This document shows positions 33,838 through 43,754 of a stretch of 64,000 bases of DNA, one piece after another. Made by a program: the position numbers and the translations under genes. The stretch is from an uncultured Ruminococcus sp. Lineage in GTDB: Bacteria > Bacillota > Clostridia > Oscillospirales > Ruminococcaceae. Numbering within the stretch: the first letter of the stretch is position 1; each line of letters begins with the position of its first letter. The stretch spans positions 1 to 64,000 of the forward strand of contig CAMVRM010000014.1 in NCBI GenBank assembly GCA_947169885.1, written 5' to 3'. Under the pieces are notes generated by a model. The model was not told where the DNA came from, searched no databases, and was given only the letters and a program-made list of their open reading frames with translations.

Positions 33838-35331
33838 ATGGATTGGATCCAGGAAAATCTAGGTACGATAGGGATCATCGCAGGAATTATCATGCTGGTA
33901 ATCATTGTGGTCTCGGGCTACTGTAAAGCGCCGCCTGATGAGGCGTACATCATCTCGGGTCTGAGAAAGCGAACGCTCATCGGAAAAGCAGGCATCAAGG
34001 TGCCGTTTCTCGAACGGCTCGATAAACTGAGTTTAAAGCTTATTTCGGTAGACGTTAAGACTGCCACCAGCGTTCCGACTGCGGATTACATCAACATCAG
34101 AGTTGATTCGGTAGTAAACATCAAGGTGTCCGACCGCCCCGAAATGATCGCACTCGCGGCACAGAACTTCCTGAATCAGAATTCTAACTACATCTGCGGA
34201 GTTGCCCGTGAGGTACTCGAAGGTAACGTTCGTGAGATCGTAGGTCAGATGGGATTGCAGGACATGGTAAATGACCGCAAGAAGTTCGCTGAAAAGGTTC
34301 AGGAGAACGCTTCTCCCGACCTCGCGGCTATGGGTCTTGAGATCGTTTCGTTCAACGTTCAGAACCTGACCGATGAACAGGGACTTATCGAGAACCTCGG
34401 TATCGACAACACCACGAAGATACAGAAGGTTGCGGCTATCACCAAGGCTGAGGCTGAGCGTGACATTCAGATCGCACAGGCTAAGGCAAGCAAAGAATCA
34501 AACGATGCAAGAGTTCAGGCTGAAACTGAGATCGCTCAGAAGAATAACGAACTTGCTATCCGCAAGGCTGAACTGAAAAAGCAGTCTGACATAAAGCAGG
34601 CTGAGGCTGACGCTGCTTACGACATCCAGAAGCAGGAGCAGAGAAAAACTATCGAAGTAACAAGCTCCATGGCTGATATCGCCAAGACCGAACAGTCTGT
34701 TCTGCTGCACGCAAAGCAGGCGGAAGTTCAGGAGCAGGCACTTAACGCAGAGATCAAGAAAAAAGCAGATGCAGACCGTTACCGCAAGGAGCAGGAGGCG
34801 CAGGCGGCGCTCTTCCAGCGCTCCAAGCAGGCAGAAGCGGAGCTGTACGAAACACAGAAGGAAGCAGAGGCTCAAAAGGCAAAGGCTGAAGCGATGAAAT
34901 TCGCAAAGCTCCAGGAGGCTGAGGGTATCAGGGCTGTCGGTGAGGCAGAAGCGAACGCTGTTAAGGCAAAGCTTCTCGCTGAGGCTGAGGGTCTTGACCG
35001 CAAGGCGGAGGCTATGCAGAAGATGCAGGAGGCAGCAGTACTTCAAATGTACTTCGAGGTTCTTCCTCAGATCGCAAAGGCTATCGCAGAGCCGCTCGCA
35101 AGCGTAGAAAGCATCACGATGTATGGCGAAGGCAACACTGCAAAGATGATCGAGGACATCACAAAGTCCACGAATCAGGTGAGTGCAGGAATGCTGGACG
35201 GCATAGGCATCGACCTGAAATCTATGATAAACTCCTTCGTGACGGGCAAGGCTATCGGCATGGGTATGAACCCTCCCGATAACAACACGCCGAACCCTCC
35301 GACAGCACCGACTGATACTCCTACCGAGTAA
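33838..35331 (+). CDS. floT: Flotillin (SPFH/band 7 family)
   Basis: A 497-residue membrane scaffold protein thought to organise functional membrane domains. One hydrophobic N-terminal segment (about 10-29) is followed by the SPFH domain (to about residue 200). A long coiled coil of Ala/Glu/Lys repeats follows (about 200-400), with the EAEA-type stretches typical of flotillins, then a short Pro/Thr-rich tail. The ATG at 33838 has the strong site AAGGAGG; the longer frame upstream is untranslated leader. No NfeD partner gene is adjacent. Confidence 0.93.
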   Translation: MDWIQENLGTIGIIAGIIMLVIIVVSGYCKAPPDEAYIISGLRKRTLIGKAGIKVPFLERLDKLSLKLISVDVKTATSVPTADYINIRVDSVVNIKVSDRPEMIALAAQNFLNQNSNYICGVAREVLEGNVREIVGQMGLQDMVNDRKKFAEKVQENASPDLAAMGLEIVSFNVQNLTDEQGLIENLGIDNTTKIQKVAAITKAEAERDIQIAQAKASKESNDARVQAETEIAQKNNELAIRKAELKKQSDIKQAEADAAYDIQKQEQRKTIEVTSSMADIAKTEQSVLLHAKQAEVQEQALNAEIKKKADADRYRKEQEAQAALFQRSKQAEAELYETQKEAEAQKAKAEAMKFAKLQEAEGIRAVGEAEANAVKAKLLAEAEGLDRKAEAMQKMQEAAVLQMYFEVLPQIAKAIAEPLASVESITMYGEGNTAKMIEDITKSTNQVSAGMLDGIGIDLKSMINSFVTGKAIGMGMNPPDNNTPNPPTAPTDTPTE

Positions 35332-35353
35332 AAATTAGTCTGCACAACAAAAG

Positions 35354-35388
35354 AAGCTGTTCACTTCAAACGAGGTGAACAGCTTTTT
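35354..35388 (+). terminator. Terminator of the flotillin gene
   Basis: AAGCTGTTCAC (35354-35364) pairs perfectly with GTGAACAGCTT (35375-35385), followed by TTT. The palindromic element begins at the very next base, 35389. Confidence 0.85.
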
Positions 35389-35551
35389 AGAACCTGTCTT
35401 CACAAGAAATGTGCGTGGATTTTCAGCGAGATTTAGTCGATTTCAAGGCGAAAAACCGCAGTTGTGCTGTCGCACTGCAAGGTTTTTCAACGCAGAAAGC
35501 GGCTAAATATCGTTGAAAAGACACGTACAGAGCCTTGTGAAGACAGGTTTT
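35389..35551 (+). repeat. Long form of the dispersed palindromic element (copy 3)
   Basis: 163 bp, same length and order as the copies at 29096 and 45252, with a few substitutions (AGCCTTG for AGTCTTG, CGGCTAAATA for CGACTGAATA, final GGTTTT). TTA flanks both sides. It lies between convergent gene ends. Confidence 0.9.
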
Positions 35552-35565
35552 TATATGGTCTGTAT

Positions 35566-36486
35566 TCAGAAGCCTGCCTCAGCTATTTGTGAAGCCAAGA
35601 ACACATTGCCCTGATCGACTGTTACTTTTGTTACACTCATGCTGCCGCCAAGCTGGAACAGAATGCCGTCAAATGCGCTTGCAGGGTCGGCTGCCTTGTT
35701 CTCATCGCTGTACATATCAATAAGCTGATCGACAGCCTCGGCAGGGATAGTGAACTCAACAGATGTAACGTCAGTAGATGTTATCTTGATAAAGCCATCG
35801 TCTTTGACAAAAACATCTGCCCAGACTTCTTCATCGTCCTTGCTGACAACATTTTCGCCCTTGACTACCCACTCGCCGTCCTCGGGCAGAGCGTTTGCCG
35901 AAGGATAATCGCATACAAGATACTGAGGGTTCTCCCAGCTGCCGAATTTTGTCCAGCCGTTAGCATGGCATGGTCCTATGACTATCTGAGTTTTGTGCAG
36001 GTCGGTAAGTCCCTCGTCTATCATTTCCAGAGTCATCGGAGTATATTTGAACTCAACGGTTATGTGAACATCTTTGCCGGGTTCAAGGCTTCTTGCATCT
36101 ATAAAGTCATCGCTCGTCTCGCCCTCGGGAGTAGTGAACCCGGGGAAAGCCGCACCCCATGCGGTGTCGGGAGCGTTGTCGAACTCGAATACTGTCTCGG
36201 TCGCACTCTGATCGAATCCGGGCATCTGAGTTTCGTCATAAGGGGGACGCTCATCGGCTGTCTCATCGCCGCCCTCAGAAGCATCAGTGCTTTCAGCTTC
36301 ACTCTCAGCGGCACTTTCTTCTGTGCTTTCAGCTGCACTTTCCTCAGCACTTTCTGCCGCAGTGGTGGTAGTCGTTGTTTCCTTTGCGGTATCGGAACTG
36401 CTGTCATCGCTTTTGCCGCATGATGCGAGGGAAACTGCACAGCAAAGCGCTAAAACCGCCGCCGCAGATCTCTTTGTTGATTTCAT
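35566..36486 (-). CDS. Unknown secreted lipoprotein
   Basis: A 306-residue lipoprotein with lipobox SLASC at about residues 19-23 and a long acidic Ser/Glu/Ala/Thr linker (about 25-80). A strand-rich domain of about 220 residues follows. The domain has Trp, Tyr and Asp clusters (FGSWENPQYLVCDYPSA) reminiscent of carbohydrate-binding beta-sandwiches, but I cannot assign a family. It probably sits on the outer face of the membrane. It is transcribed towards the palindromic element, away from the GH59-like gene. Confidence 0.7.
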   Translation of the reverse strand: MKSTKRSAAAVLALCCAVSLASCGKSDDSSSDTAKETTTTTTAAESAEESAAESTEESAAESEAESTDASEGGDETADERPPYDETQMPGFDQSATETVFEFDNAPDTAWGAAFPGFTTPEGETSDDFIDARSLEPGKDVHITVEFKYTPMTLEMIDEGLTDLHKTQIVIGPCHANGWTKFGSWENPQYLVCDYPSANALPEDGEWVVKGENVVSKDDEEVWADVFVKDDGFIKITSTDVTSVEFTIPAEAVDQLIDMYSDENKAADPASAFDGILFQLGGSMSVTKVTVDQGNVFLASQIAEAGF

Positions 36487-36533
36487 AAAAACATCTTCCT
36501 TTCTATGCCCTGCATAGTTATTCGTATTCCATA

Positions 36534-36562
36534 ATTATACCAAATCAGCGAGCAATAATCAA
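36534..36562 (-). promoter_or_regulatory. Promoter of the lipoprotein gene
   Basis: On the minus strand TTGATT (plus 36557-36562) and TATAAT (plus 36534-36539) are 17 bp apart. Confidence 0.8.
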
Positions 36563-36631
36563 TATCGCACTGTTAAATTTGTAGCTTATCACAACTACAA
36601 ACGATTACACAGCGCACAGCTTTTCGCATAA

Positions 36632-36667
36632 TAACAAAACGGCAGAGCTGTTACACTCTGCCGTTTT
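36632..36667 (-). terminator. Terminator of the GH59-like gene
   Basis: AAAACGGCAGAG (36636-36647) pairs with CTCTGCCGTTTT (36656-36667). On the minus strand it is followed by a short T-rich run and lies 5 nt past the stop codon. Confidence 0.85.
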
Positions 36668-36672
36668 ATGCA

Positions 36673-39399
36673 TTATTTGTACCGCCTGTGACTGCGAATA
36701 TTGCGGCTTATCAACCCCGAAGCGATAACAAAAGTTGCCGTACTCCCTAATATCATAAGCAGTGAGGATTTTTTTACCTTACTGTGTTTTTTGCCCGAGC
36801 CGTCAAGCTGTGTGTAGCTTTCTATAAGACCGCCCTCGGGGTCGCCGTTTTTCAGCCTAGCCATTGTGCCGAACTCGACTGCATCAAGCGTCAGTGTTCC
36901 TCCCGTCACCGTTACTTTGACAGTATGCTCGCTGTAACCCAGACTGTATCTGTGCCACAAAGACAGCCTGCTCACATCGCCGTCAAGCATGATGCTTTCG
37001 GCAACAACAGTTCCGTCTATCTCGACATCTGCCCTTGCGTTGTCAGCCGTGCCGATAAGTGCAACGCTGTCACCCTCAAACGCAAACTCAAAGCTTGGGG
37101 GTATAGGCTTTGAAGCATCATATTCCGAACGTGAAGAAGTCCTGTTGTGGAATGTGAAGCTGTCCATGGTGTTGTGCGCCCAGTTTCCCTTGTAAAAAAC
37201 GCTGTTTTCAAGATCGTCCAGCCGTGTTACATAGCCCGTCAGCTGTTCAACTGGAAGTATCTCGATGTCATCGAAACAACTGTTCGTGTAAGAACTGTAA
37301 ATTGCCGCACGTCCCGAGAAGATAACGCCGTTTTCAAGCTTTTCTGCGACTACCTGCGTGCCGTCCACCGCCGCTGACAAGCTGTCGCCTGCCGCTGTTA
37401 TCGAAAGACTGTGCCACGCATTCGGGTCGAAATCTGGTAGATTGCCGCTGCTCATGATAATATCCTGCCTGAACAGCCGCCACTCCCCTGCCGCAGTTAT
37501 CTCGATGTGATAGCCGCTGCGTGAATCCTTTGCGCAGGAGTTTATGTACCTAAGTCCTATCCCTGCATAACTTTTTCCGAGAGAATCCTCCTCTGTGCTG
37601 TCGCCTAGCCTGACATTTGCGTTGACCTGATAGTTCGCCCATGTGTCATCGCCGAAAGTCGTCACAGGTTCGGGCGTGATGCTCCACTCACTGCCACGCA
37701 TTTCCTCGGTTATCATCTGTTTCAGCACAAAACCTTTTTCCTTGTCATCACAGACCTCGAACGAACCGCCTATGTCAGTCATATAGCGTGGAGCGCCGCC
37801 CCTGCTGTTGATAAGATCATCGTAATACTCATATTCAAAATCATCTGTATACGGCAGTTGGAGACGTGAGTTCTCACGGTCAGTTTCAAGCTGCGGAGCA
37901 GTAACTTCAAGCGTTGAGACTGTAACCATTGAGTACGGCTTAACGGTCAGCTGATAGGTATAGCCGCCGTTTCCGTCATTTTCGGGGATTATGTCCATGA
38001 CATTTTTTAGGTAATGAGCATCGTAAGTCTCGCCCTCGTCAGGACCTCTTGTCTCCCACACCTGAACTTCGGAGGAAGCCTTTTCAAGCCCTTTGACCGT
38101 AAAACTGTAATCCCTTGCAGAATCGGTGTTGTTGACAAGTATAGTTGAGTAATCGCCTGTTTTCGGGTCGGTAAGCGTCAGGTAATTGTCAGTCGTATCG
38201 TATAAAACGTGAGCTTCTTCCCTGCCGTCACCATAACAGCCGCTGTCAACGAACTGCCAGCCTTTATCTGCAAAAAGCGTGAAATGCTCGCACATAAAGA
38301 ATCCCGAACCTATCTCGGTAAAGCCTGACCACGGCTCGTTGGCAGTGATGAGCTGCTTCGGGAAATACGCCGAACCGTTGTAATATGCCGCCACCGCAGG
38401 CTGGAACTCATAGAGCGTGAAACCGCCGTTCGGGTACATATTAACTATCCGCCCCGCTGTGTCGAGCGTTGAATTTACGCCGCCAAGTCCCGAGCCGTCA
38501 GCGTTGACCGACAGCCTTGAAACGTTAGCAGGTGCGATGCCCTCGCTGTACCAGAGTTCCTTGCCGAATTCATTTTTGCATCTGAGCGTGTTTTTGTCGG
38601 CGGTAGAAGTGTAGTGTATGCCGATAACATCAACTGCGTCCATGAATTCCTTATCATCAAGCATGAGCGCTGCGGTCTTATATTCAGCGTCCTCATCGGA
38701 AGCGACGATTTTTATGCTGCTGTAATCGTATGCAGTATCTTTTTCGCTTTTGAGCTGCTTTGAAAAATACTTTATCCATTCCTTGTCGACACCTCGCTCG
38801 TTGATGTTCGGGTCAACTGCGCCGATAGTTATTCCGTATTCTTCGTAAGCCGTGTCGATAGTCTGCTTGAACCAGCGGTATCTCAGCTCATTCTGTTCGG
38901 ATTCATCGGCATTTCTGATATACCCGGGAACGCCCCACGAGATAAGTTCAAAAGTAACATCGGGATTTATCTCCATAACATCGGCAGCCACCTGAAATCC
39001 TGCGCCACGCCTGACGTTCGGCGGTTCGTCTGCCGCACGCTTTGAGGAAGGCTCAACTCCTGCCGATGGATTTATGTCCGAACCCATTTCTATCTTGAAA
39101 TGCTGCATTTTCAGCGGTCCGTCAGGTGCGAAAAGCAGTTCGAGTATACGCTGATATTCGTCGGGGTCTTCGTATTTATAATCGAGCAACAGACGTGACG
39201 AGCCGTTAGCACTGACCATACCCAGCCCCTGCCACTCGGAGTTTTTATTTTTATTTATCGTTTTGCTGTCTATGATAAGTTCATGCACGCCGATATTTGC
39301 CGTGCCGCTGTCCGAGCTTGCGCTCAATCCTCCAAAGGGCAGCGAAAGCACGGCAAAGCTGACGGCACACAGCGCAGAGATCAGTCGGGCTGTTTTCAT
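36673..39399 (-). CDS. GH59-like galactosidase (galactosylceramidase family) with C-terminal membrane anchor
   Basis: A 908-residue exported enzyme. After a signal peptide (about 1-28), the GH59 core shows QGLGMVSANGSSRLLLDY and KMQHFKIEMGSD. NINERGVDKEWIKYF carries the likely acid/base Glu, and KELWYSEG carries the likely nucleophile. Beta domains follow, including a concanavalin-like region (about 510-690) and a second beta-sandwich (about 700-860). The C-terminus ends with a Lys/Ser stretch, one membrane helix and a basic tail, so it should stay attached to the cell. GH59 is best known for animal galactocerebrosidase; the natural substrate here is probably a plant or host galactoside. The ATG at 39399 follows AGGTG. 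Confidence 0.85.
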   Translation of the reverse strand: MKTARLISALCAVSFAVLSLPFGGLSASSDSGTANIGVHELIIDSKTINKNKNSEWQGLGMVSANGSSRLLLDYKYEDPDEYQRILELLFAPDGPLKMQHFKIEMGSDINPSAGVEPSSKRAADEPPNVRRGAGFQVAADVMEINPDVTFELISWGVPGYIRNADESEQNELRYRWFKQTIDTAYEEYGITIGAVDPNINERGVDKEWIKYFSKQLKSEKDTAYDYSSIKIVASDEDAEYKTAALMLDDKEFMDAVDVIGIHYTSTADKNTLRCKNEFGKELWYSEGIAPANVSRLSVNADGSGLGGVNSTLDTAGRIVNMYPNGGFTLYEFQPAVAAYYNGSAYFPKQLITANEPWSGFTEIGSGFFMCEHFTLFADKGWQFVDSGCYGDGREEAHVLYDTTDNYLTLTDPKTGDYSTILVNNTDSARDYSFTVKGLEKASSEVQVWETRGPDEGETYDAHYLKNVMDIIPENDGNGGYTYQLTVKPYSMVTVSTLEVTAPQLETDRENSRLQLPYTDDFEYEYYDDLINSRGGAPRYMTDIGGSFEVCDDKEKGFVLKQMITEEMRGSEWSITPEPVTTFGDDTWANYQVNANVRLGDSTEEDSLGKSYAGIGLRYINSCAKDSRSGYHIEITAAGEWRLFRQDIIMSSGNLPDFDPNAWHSLSITAAGDSLSAAVDGTQVVAEKLENGVIFSGRAAIYSSYTNSCFDDIEILPVEQLTGYVTRLDDLENSVFYKGNWAHNTMDSFTFHNRTSSRSEYDASKPIPPSFEFAFEGDSVALIGTADNARADVEIDGTVVAESIMLDGDVSRLSLWHRYSLGYSEHTVKVTVTGGTLTLDAVEFGTMARLKNGDPEGGLIESYTQLDGSGKKHSKVKKSSLLMILGSTATFVIASGLISRNIRSHRRYK

Positions 39400-39436
39400 G
39401 TATAACACCTATCAGACAGTATTTATTTATTAAATA

Positions 39437-40531
39437 TCAAACATTAAATCTGAAAAGAACGATGTCGCCGTCCTGCATAACATATTCCTTGCCCTCAGAG
39501 CGAACAAGTCCTTTTTCTTTTGCAGCCGTCATCGAACCGCAAGCCATAAGGTCATCAAACGACACAACTTCCGCACGGATAAAGCCTTTCTCAAAGTCGG
39601 AATGGATCTTTCCCGCCGCCTGCGGTGCTTTTGTGCCTTTCTTTATCGTCCATGCACGGACTTCGGGCTGACCTGCCGTCAGATAGGAGATAAGACCCAG
39701 CAGGCTGTAACCTGTGCTGATTATCCTGTCAAGACCCGACTGTTCCAGCCCTAAGTCAGACAGGAACATCTCCTTGTCCTCCTGATCCATGTCGCTTATC
39801 TCGGCTTCAAGCTGTGCGCAGATCGGGAACACTGCCGAACCCTCTGCATCAGCGATAGCCTTTACCTCTGCGAAGTGTTTGTGGCTCTCGACACCGTTCT
39901 TGAAATCGTCCTCAGAAAGATTTGCCGCATAGATAACGGGTTTGAGCGACAGAAGCGGAGTCTCTTTGAGCCAGTCCTGCTGTTCCTCGGTCATATCGAA
40001 TGCACGTGCAGGCTTTCCGTCCTCCATAAACGTTTTGAGCGCTTCAAGAAATTCGACCTGTGAAGCAAGGCTCTTGTCGCCTTTCATAGCCTTCTTCGTG
40101 CGGTCGAGCCTTCTTTCGAGCAGTTCAATATCCGAGAAGATAAGCTCTAAGTCGATAGTTTCGATGTCACGCTTAGGGTCGATACTGCCGTCAACGTGGA
40201 TAATATTGTCATTCTCAAAGCATCTTACAACGTGAACGATAGCGTCGACTTCACGGATATTCGCAAGAAATTTGTTTCCGAGACCCTCTCCCTTTGAAGC
40301 GCCCTTAACAAGTCCTGCGATGTCGACAAATTCAAGGGTCGCAGGGGTGAACTTCTCTGGGTTATACATCTCGGCAAGTTTATCAAGCCTTTTATCGGGA
40401 ACGCTGACGATGCCCACGTTCGGCTCGATCGTGCAGAACGGATAATTTGCGCTCTCAGCTCCTGCGTTTGTAAGTGCGTTGAATAAAGTTGACTTTCCGA
40501 CATTCGGCAGTCCGACCATTCCTAGTTTCAT
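39437..40531 (-). CDS. ychF: Redox-responsive ATPase YchF
   Basis: A 364-residue Obg-like P-loop protein that binds ATP rather than GTP and associates with ribosomes. G1 is [11 protein letters not shown] at about residues 8-18, G3 reads [10 protein letters not shown], and the G4 position is NLSE in place of NKxD, which explains the ATP preference. A helical domain and a C-terminal TGS domain ([13 protein letters not shown]) follow. Length matches the family. It precedes the GH59-like gene by 38 bp. Confidence 0.95.
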   Translation of the reverse strand: MKLGMVGLPNVGKSTLFNALTNAGAESANYPFCTIEPNVGIVSVPDKRLDKLAEMYNPEKFTPATLEFVDIAGLVKGASKGEGLGNKFLANIREVDAIVHVVRCFENDNIIHVDGSIDPKRDIETIDLELIFSDIELLERRLDRTKKAMKGDKSLASQVEFLEALKTFMEDGKPARAFDMTEEQQDWLKETPLLSLKPVIYAANLSEDDFKNGVESHKHFAEVKAIADAEGSAVFPICAQLEAEISDMDQEDKEMFLSDLGLEQSGLDRIISTGYSLLGLISYLTAGQPEVRAWTIKKGTKAPQAAGKIHSDFEKGFIRAEVVSFDDLMACGSMTAAKEKGLVRSEGKEYVMQDGDIVLFRFNV

Positions 40532-40644
40532 ATTTTTTTACTTCCTTTCGATATTTCTTTTTGCTTAGACAGACAGGCGAGCTTTTTGGGGGTTAAGGCT
40601 CGTCTGCCGTTCTAAACAAAACGATAGTTATTATTTAGTTCGTT

Positions 40645-40932
40645 TCAGCATTCCTTACCGCAGCAGCAGTCTTCATCGTCTTCGCAGTCCTTCTTGTCAT
40701 TCTCGATGTTGGTAGCCTTGTTGTTGCAGCCGATAGCGAAATCTCTGTGCGGAGAGCATACCATACCGATGATGACACCCATGAGGAAGAATGCCAGCAC
40801 CATCCAGAACACCTCGTTGTCCTGAACGAACTTGTAGAATTTCTTGCCCAGTGCGCCTGTGTCCTTGATAGCCTTTTCAGCAGTTGCGCCGACAGTTGTC
40901 TTGATAGTTTCGATAGTCTTGAACTTTTCCAT
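40645..40932 (-). CDS. Small membrane protein with Cys-rich acidic tail
   Basis: A 95-residue protein: a helical N-terminus, one membrane segment (VFWMVLAFFLMGVIIGMV, about 43-60) and a tail ending DCEDDEDCCCGKEC. The tail packs five cysteines among acidic residues and looks able to bind metal or form disulfides. The ATG at 40932 has an excellent CAGGAGG site 7 nt upstream; a longer frame upstream overlaps the permease gene and is not needed. I do not recognise a family. A palindrome ACGATC-AA-GATCGT lies 40 bp upstream. Confidence 0.75.
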   Translation of the reverse strand: MEKFKTIETIKTTVGATAEKAIKDTGALGKKFYKFVQDNEVFWMVLAFFLMGVIIGMVCSPHRDFAIGCNNKATNIENDKKDCEDDEDCCCGKEC

Positions 40933-40971
40933 GGTTATTAACCTCCTGTTTAATATTATTATATAATACGA

Positions 40972-40985
40972 ACGATCAAGATCGT
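40972..40985. promoter_or_regulatory. Palindrome upstream of the Cys-rich peptide gene
   Basis: ACGATC (40972-40977), AA, GATCGT (40980-40985) is a perfect 6-bp inverted repeat in the short gap between the permease stop and the small gene. It could be an operator. Confidence 0.35.
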
Positions 40986-41009
40986 CCTTATCAGCATTTT
41001 TATGAAAGA

Positions 41010-43754
41010 TCATTCGGCGGCTTTCAGCGATTCCACCATGTCGATCTTCCTGAGTTTAAATGTCATAACAATGTTGACAGCCGCCGAGAACAGCACCGTC
41101 ACCGCCGCCCCTGCGAGATACGCCCACCATATGAGCCTGCGGTTGAACATGACCGTTTCGACTTCAACAGTTGCCGTCACGAACAGATGAAGCAGCCGTC
41201 CAAGCACTGAGCCAAGCATTATCCCTATGACCGTTGACATAAAATTTTCACGGTTTATATACGCTGCCGTTTCTCTGTCAAAAAATCCCAGCACCTTGAC
41301 TGTTGCAAGCTCACGCCGCCGCTCGGTCAGGTTTATTTCCGAAAGATTGTAAAGCACAGTCAGCGCCAAAAACGCCGCACAAACGATAAGCATTATCACA
41401 ATAGTGTCAAGGCTTGACACCTGACTGTAAAGCCCTTTTGTCTGATCGGCGAGGAACGATGTTCCAAGTATTCTGCCGTCAGCGATCAGTTTCGATTTGA
41501 GCGCCGCAGGGTCAGTGCCGTTTTGGACGTTAAAAAACGCCGCTGCGCATTCCTCACTGCTGTCTGCCGCAGCTCTGTATTCATCGGCTGAAATTATAAC
41601 GAAATTGAGCGCATAATTCTTGATGATGCCTTTTATCGGGAAAGACAGCTGCAAACCCTCGGTATCTGTAAGCTGAACAGTATCGCCGACTTTCAGCGAA
41701 CAAAGCTTTGCAAGCTTTTCATTAATAATAGCTCCGCCGCCGACCGTCAGCATTTTCCCGTCAGTACCTTTGAGGGTCATGTAACCGTTAAGGTCGCCCT
41801 CAGTCGCAAGAAGCGTTGTCTGATAGCGCTTTTTGCCGCCTGCCGAAACTGTCTTTGAGATAAGCGTTACGAAATCGGTTATCTCCTCGGTTTCTTCAAG
41901 CACCTTTTCGGGAGACTGCATCGAAGTGTTAAGCGCCGTCACAGCGTCATAAGTGAACACCTCGCCGTACTGCTTGTCGATTATCGAAGAAATGGAATAT
42001 CTCAGCCCGAAACCTGTGATGATGAGCGCCGTACAGCCTGCCGTTCCGATAACGCTCATAGCAAACCGCTTTTTATAGCGTGAAAGATTCCTGACTGTGA
42101 CCTTTGACACAAACCCAAGCCTTGACCACACAAAACCGAACCTTTCGAGCAGAACTCTTTTGCCTGACTTTGGCGGCTTTGGGCGCATTATCTCGGAGGG
42201 CTGACCCGACAGCGCACCGAAGCAGGTCATGAGCGCCGCCGCTGCCGTAAGTACGAGCGACACAGCGGTTGCTGCGGCTGCCGCTTTTGGCTGTATCGGC
42301 GTGACTTCCCCGGGGATAAGATACATAACACGATATGTCCTGATGACGAGCGTTGGTATCAGTTTCATTCCGAGTACCGAACCGCAAATGCCGCCGACCA
42401 GAGCAGCTAAAACGGCGTATATCATGAACTTTGCGAGTATTTTGTGCGAGGGGTAGCCCAGTGCTTTATACACTCCGATAGTTGTACGCTGTTCCTCGAC
42501 TATGCGTGTCATGGCGTTCACGCAGATAAGCGCCGCTACAAGCACGAAAAACAGCGGAAAAACTTTCGCAAGGTTGTATATCTTGTCAGCATCGTTTTTG
42601 AACGCTGTGTAATCATTCTGAGCAAAGCGTGTCTCGCAGAGCGTGCGCAGTTCTGGCGCATCTGCAAGCTGCTGTTTTGACGTTTCAAGCTGCTTTTTAG
42701 CCTCAGCCGCTTCCATTTTATAGCGCTGTCTGACCTCGCCCGTTTCATCTGCAATAAGTTCCGCAAGCTGTTGGACTTTACCCTCAGCGTTTGCGACCGT
42801 AACTTTGTCGAGCATCGACTCCGAACCGCCGAAACGCTTTTTCATTTCCTCCGCATAAGCCGCCGCCTGCTTGTACAGTTCAAGCAGTTTGTCCTTGTCA
42901 GCGCTGAGAAGTTCATCTGTAAGCGCAAGGGTCTGTTCTGCCGAGGTTATCTTTTCGGAAGCGTTGGAAAGCAGCTTGTCATAGCGCTTTTTCAGGCTTT
43001 CCTCAAAGGCTTTTTCGGCAGGCTTACCAAGCTTTTTGCAAGTCTTTTCGTATTCAGCCGAAAAAGGGTCAAGCCCGTCAACGCCGTCAAGCTTAACGTA
43101 AAGATCGGTGTAATAATCGAGCAAGAAAGCCGATTCAGGCAGAAAAACATTGCTGTTGACCGTTCCGTCACCGACTGCCGTTGCATCACGTTCCAATCCG
43201 ATAAACATAGGCGAAACAGCTATCCCAACTACCTCGAAAGTGTCGTAAGCCAGCACATTTTCGATAGGGTCATCGGGGGAAATGAACGTCAGCTTGCTGC
43301 CTATCCCGAAAGTTTCCGGAGAAGCGATCTTCCGTTCGACCAGACATTCGTTTTTAGCTTTCGGCATTCTACCCTCGATAAGAACGGGACGGTTGAGATG
43401 ATTCTCACTGTCAGCAGGAACGCTCTCGGTCAGCGAAAACGCCTTTACAACAACGCTCTGATCGTCAAACTTGTAGTAAAGATCCTTGGTGTAACCCGCA
43501 TACGCTCCCCTGACGTTTTCGGCAGCTCTCACCGCCGCTATCTCGTCCGAACGTATGCCTATCGAAGAACGCAGTCTGAGGTCTGTAAGTCCGTTCTGCT
43601 CGAAATACTCCGAAGCGGTGAGGATCATGTCTTTGCGTGAAGCACGAAGCCCCGTAAAGAAGCCGCAGCCCAGCGCAATTATCAGCAGGAGCGACAAGAA
43701 CCGCCCGAAACTGCGGCGTATCTCACGCAGAGTATCCTTTAAAAGAGCCGACAT
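41010..43754 (-). CDS. FtsX-like ABC transporter permease (MacB/YtrF type)
   Basis: A 914-residue membrane protein with the double-FtsX layout. Membrane helix 1 (about 17-35, GRFLSLLLIIALGCGFF) is followed by a large extracytoplasmic region with a coiled coil. Three to four helices lie in the middle (about 400-530), a second external region follows, and three helices lie near the C-terminus. Such permeases work with an ATP-binding subunit in export or mechanotransmission. No ABC ATPase gene is adjacent. It starts directly after the aminotransferase stop, so the two are co-transcribed. Confidence 0.85.
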   Translation of the reverse strand: MSALLKDTLREIRRSFGRFLSLLLIIALGCGFFTGLRASRKDMILTASEYFEQNGLTDLRLRSSIGIRSDEIAAVRAAENVRGAYAGYTKDLYYKFDDQSVVVKAFSLTESVPADSENHLNRPVLIEGRMPKAKNECLVERKIASPETFGIGSKLTFISPDDPIENVLAYDTFEVVGIAVSPMFIGLERDATAVGDGTVNSNVFLPESAFLLDYYTDLYVKLDGVDGLDPFSAEYEKTCKKLGKPAEKAFEESLKKRYDKLLSNASEKITSAEQTLALTDELLSADKDKLLELYKQAAAYAEEMKKRFGGSESMLDKVTVANAEGKVQQLAELIADETGEVRQRYKMEAAEAKKQLETSKQQLADAPELRTLCETRFAQNDYTAFKNDADKIYNLAKVFPLFFVLVAALICVNAMTRIVEEQRTTIGVYKALGYPSHKILAKFMIYAVLAALVGGICGSVLGMKLIPTLVIRTYRVMYLIPGEVTPIQPKAAAAATAVSLVLTAAAALMTCFGALSGQPSEIMRPKPPKSGKRVLLERFGFVWSRLGFVSKVTVRNLSRYKKRFAMSVIGTAGCTALIITGFGLRYSISSIIDKQYGEVFTYDAVTALNTSMQSPEKVLEETEEITDFVTLISKTVSAGGKKRYQTTLLATEGDLNGYMTLKGTDGKMLTVGGGAIINEKLAKLCSLKVGDTVQLTDTEGLQLSFPIKGIIKNYALNFVIISADEYRAAADSSEECAAAFFNVQNGTDPAALKSKLIADGRILGTSFLADQTKGLYSQVSSLDTIVIMLIVCAAFLALTVLYNLSEINLTERRRELATVKVLGFFDRETAAYINRENFMSTVIGIMLGSVLGRLLHLFVTATVEVETVMFNRRLIWWAYLAGAAVTVLFSAAVNIVMTFKLRKIDMVESLKAAE

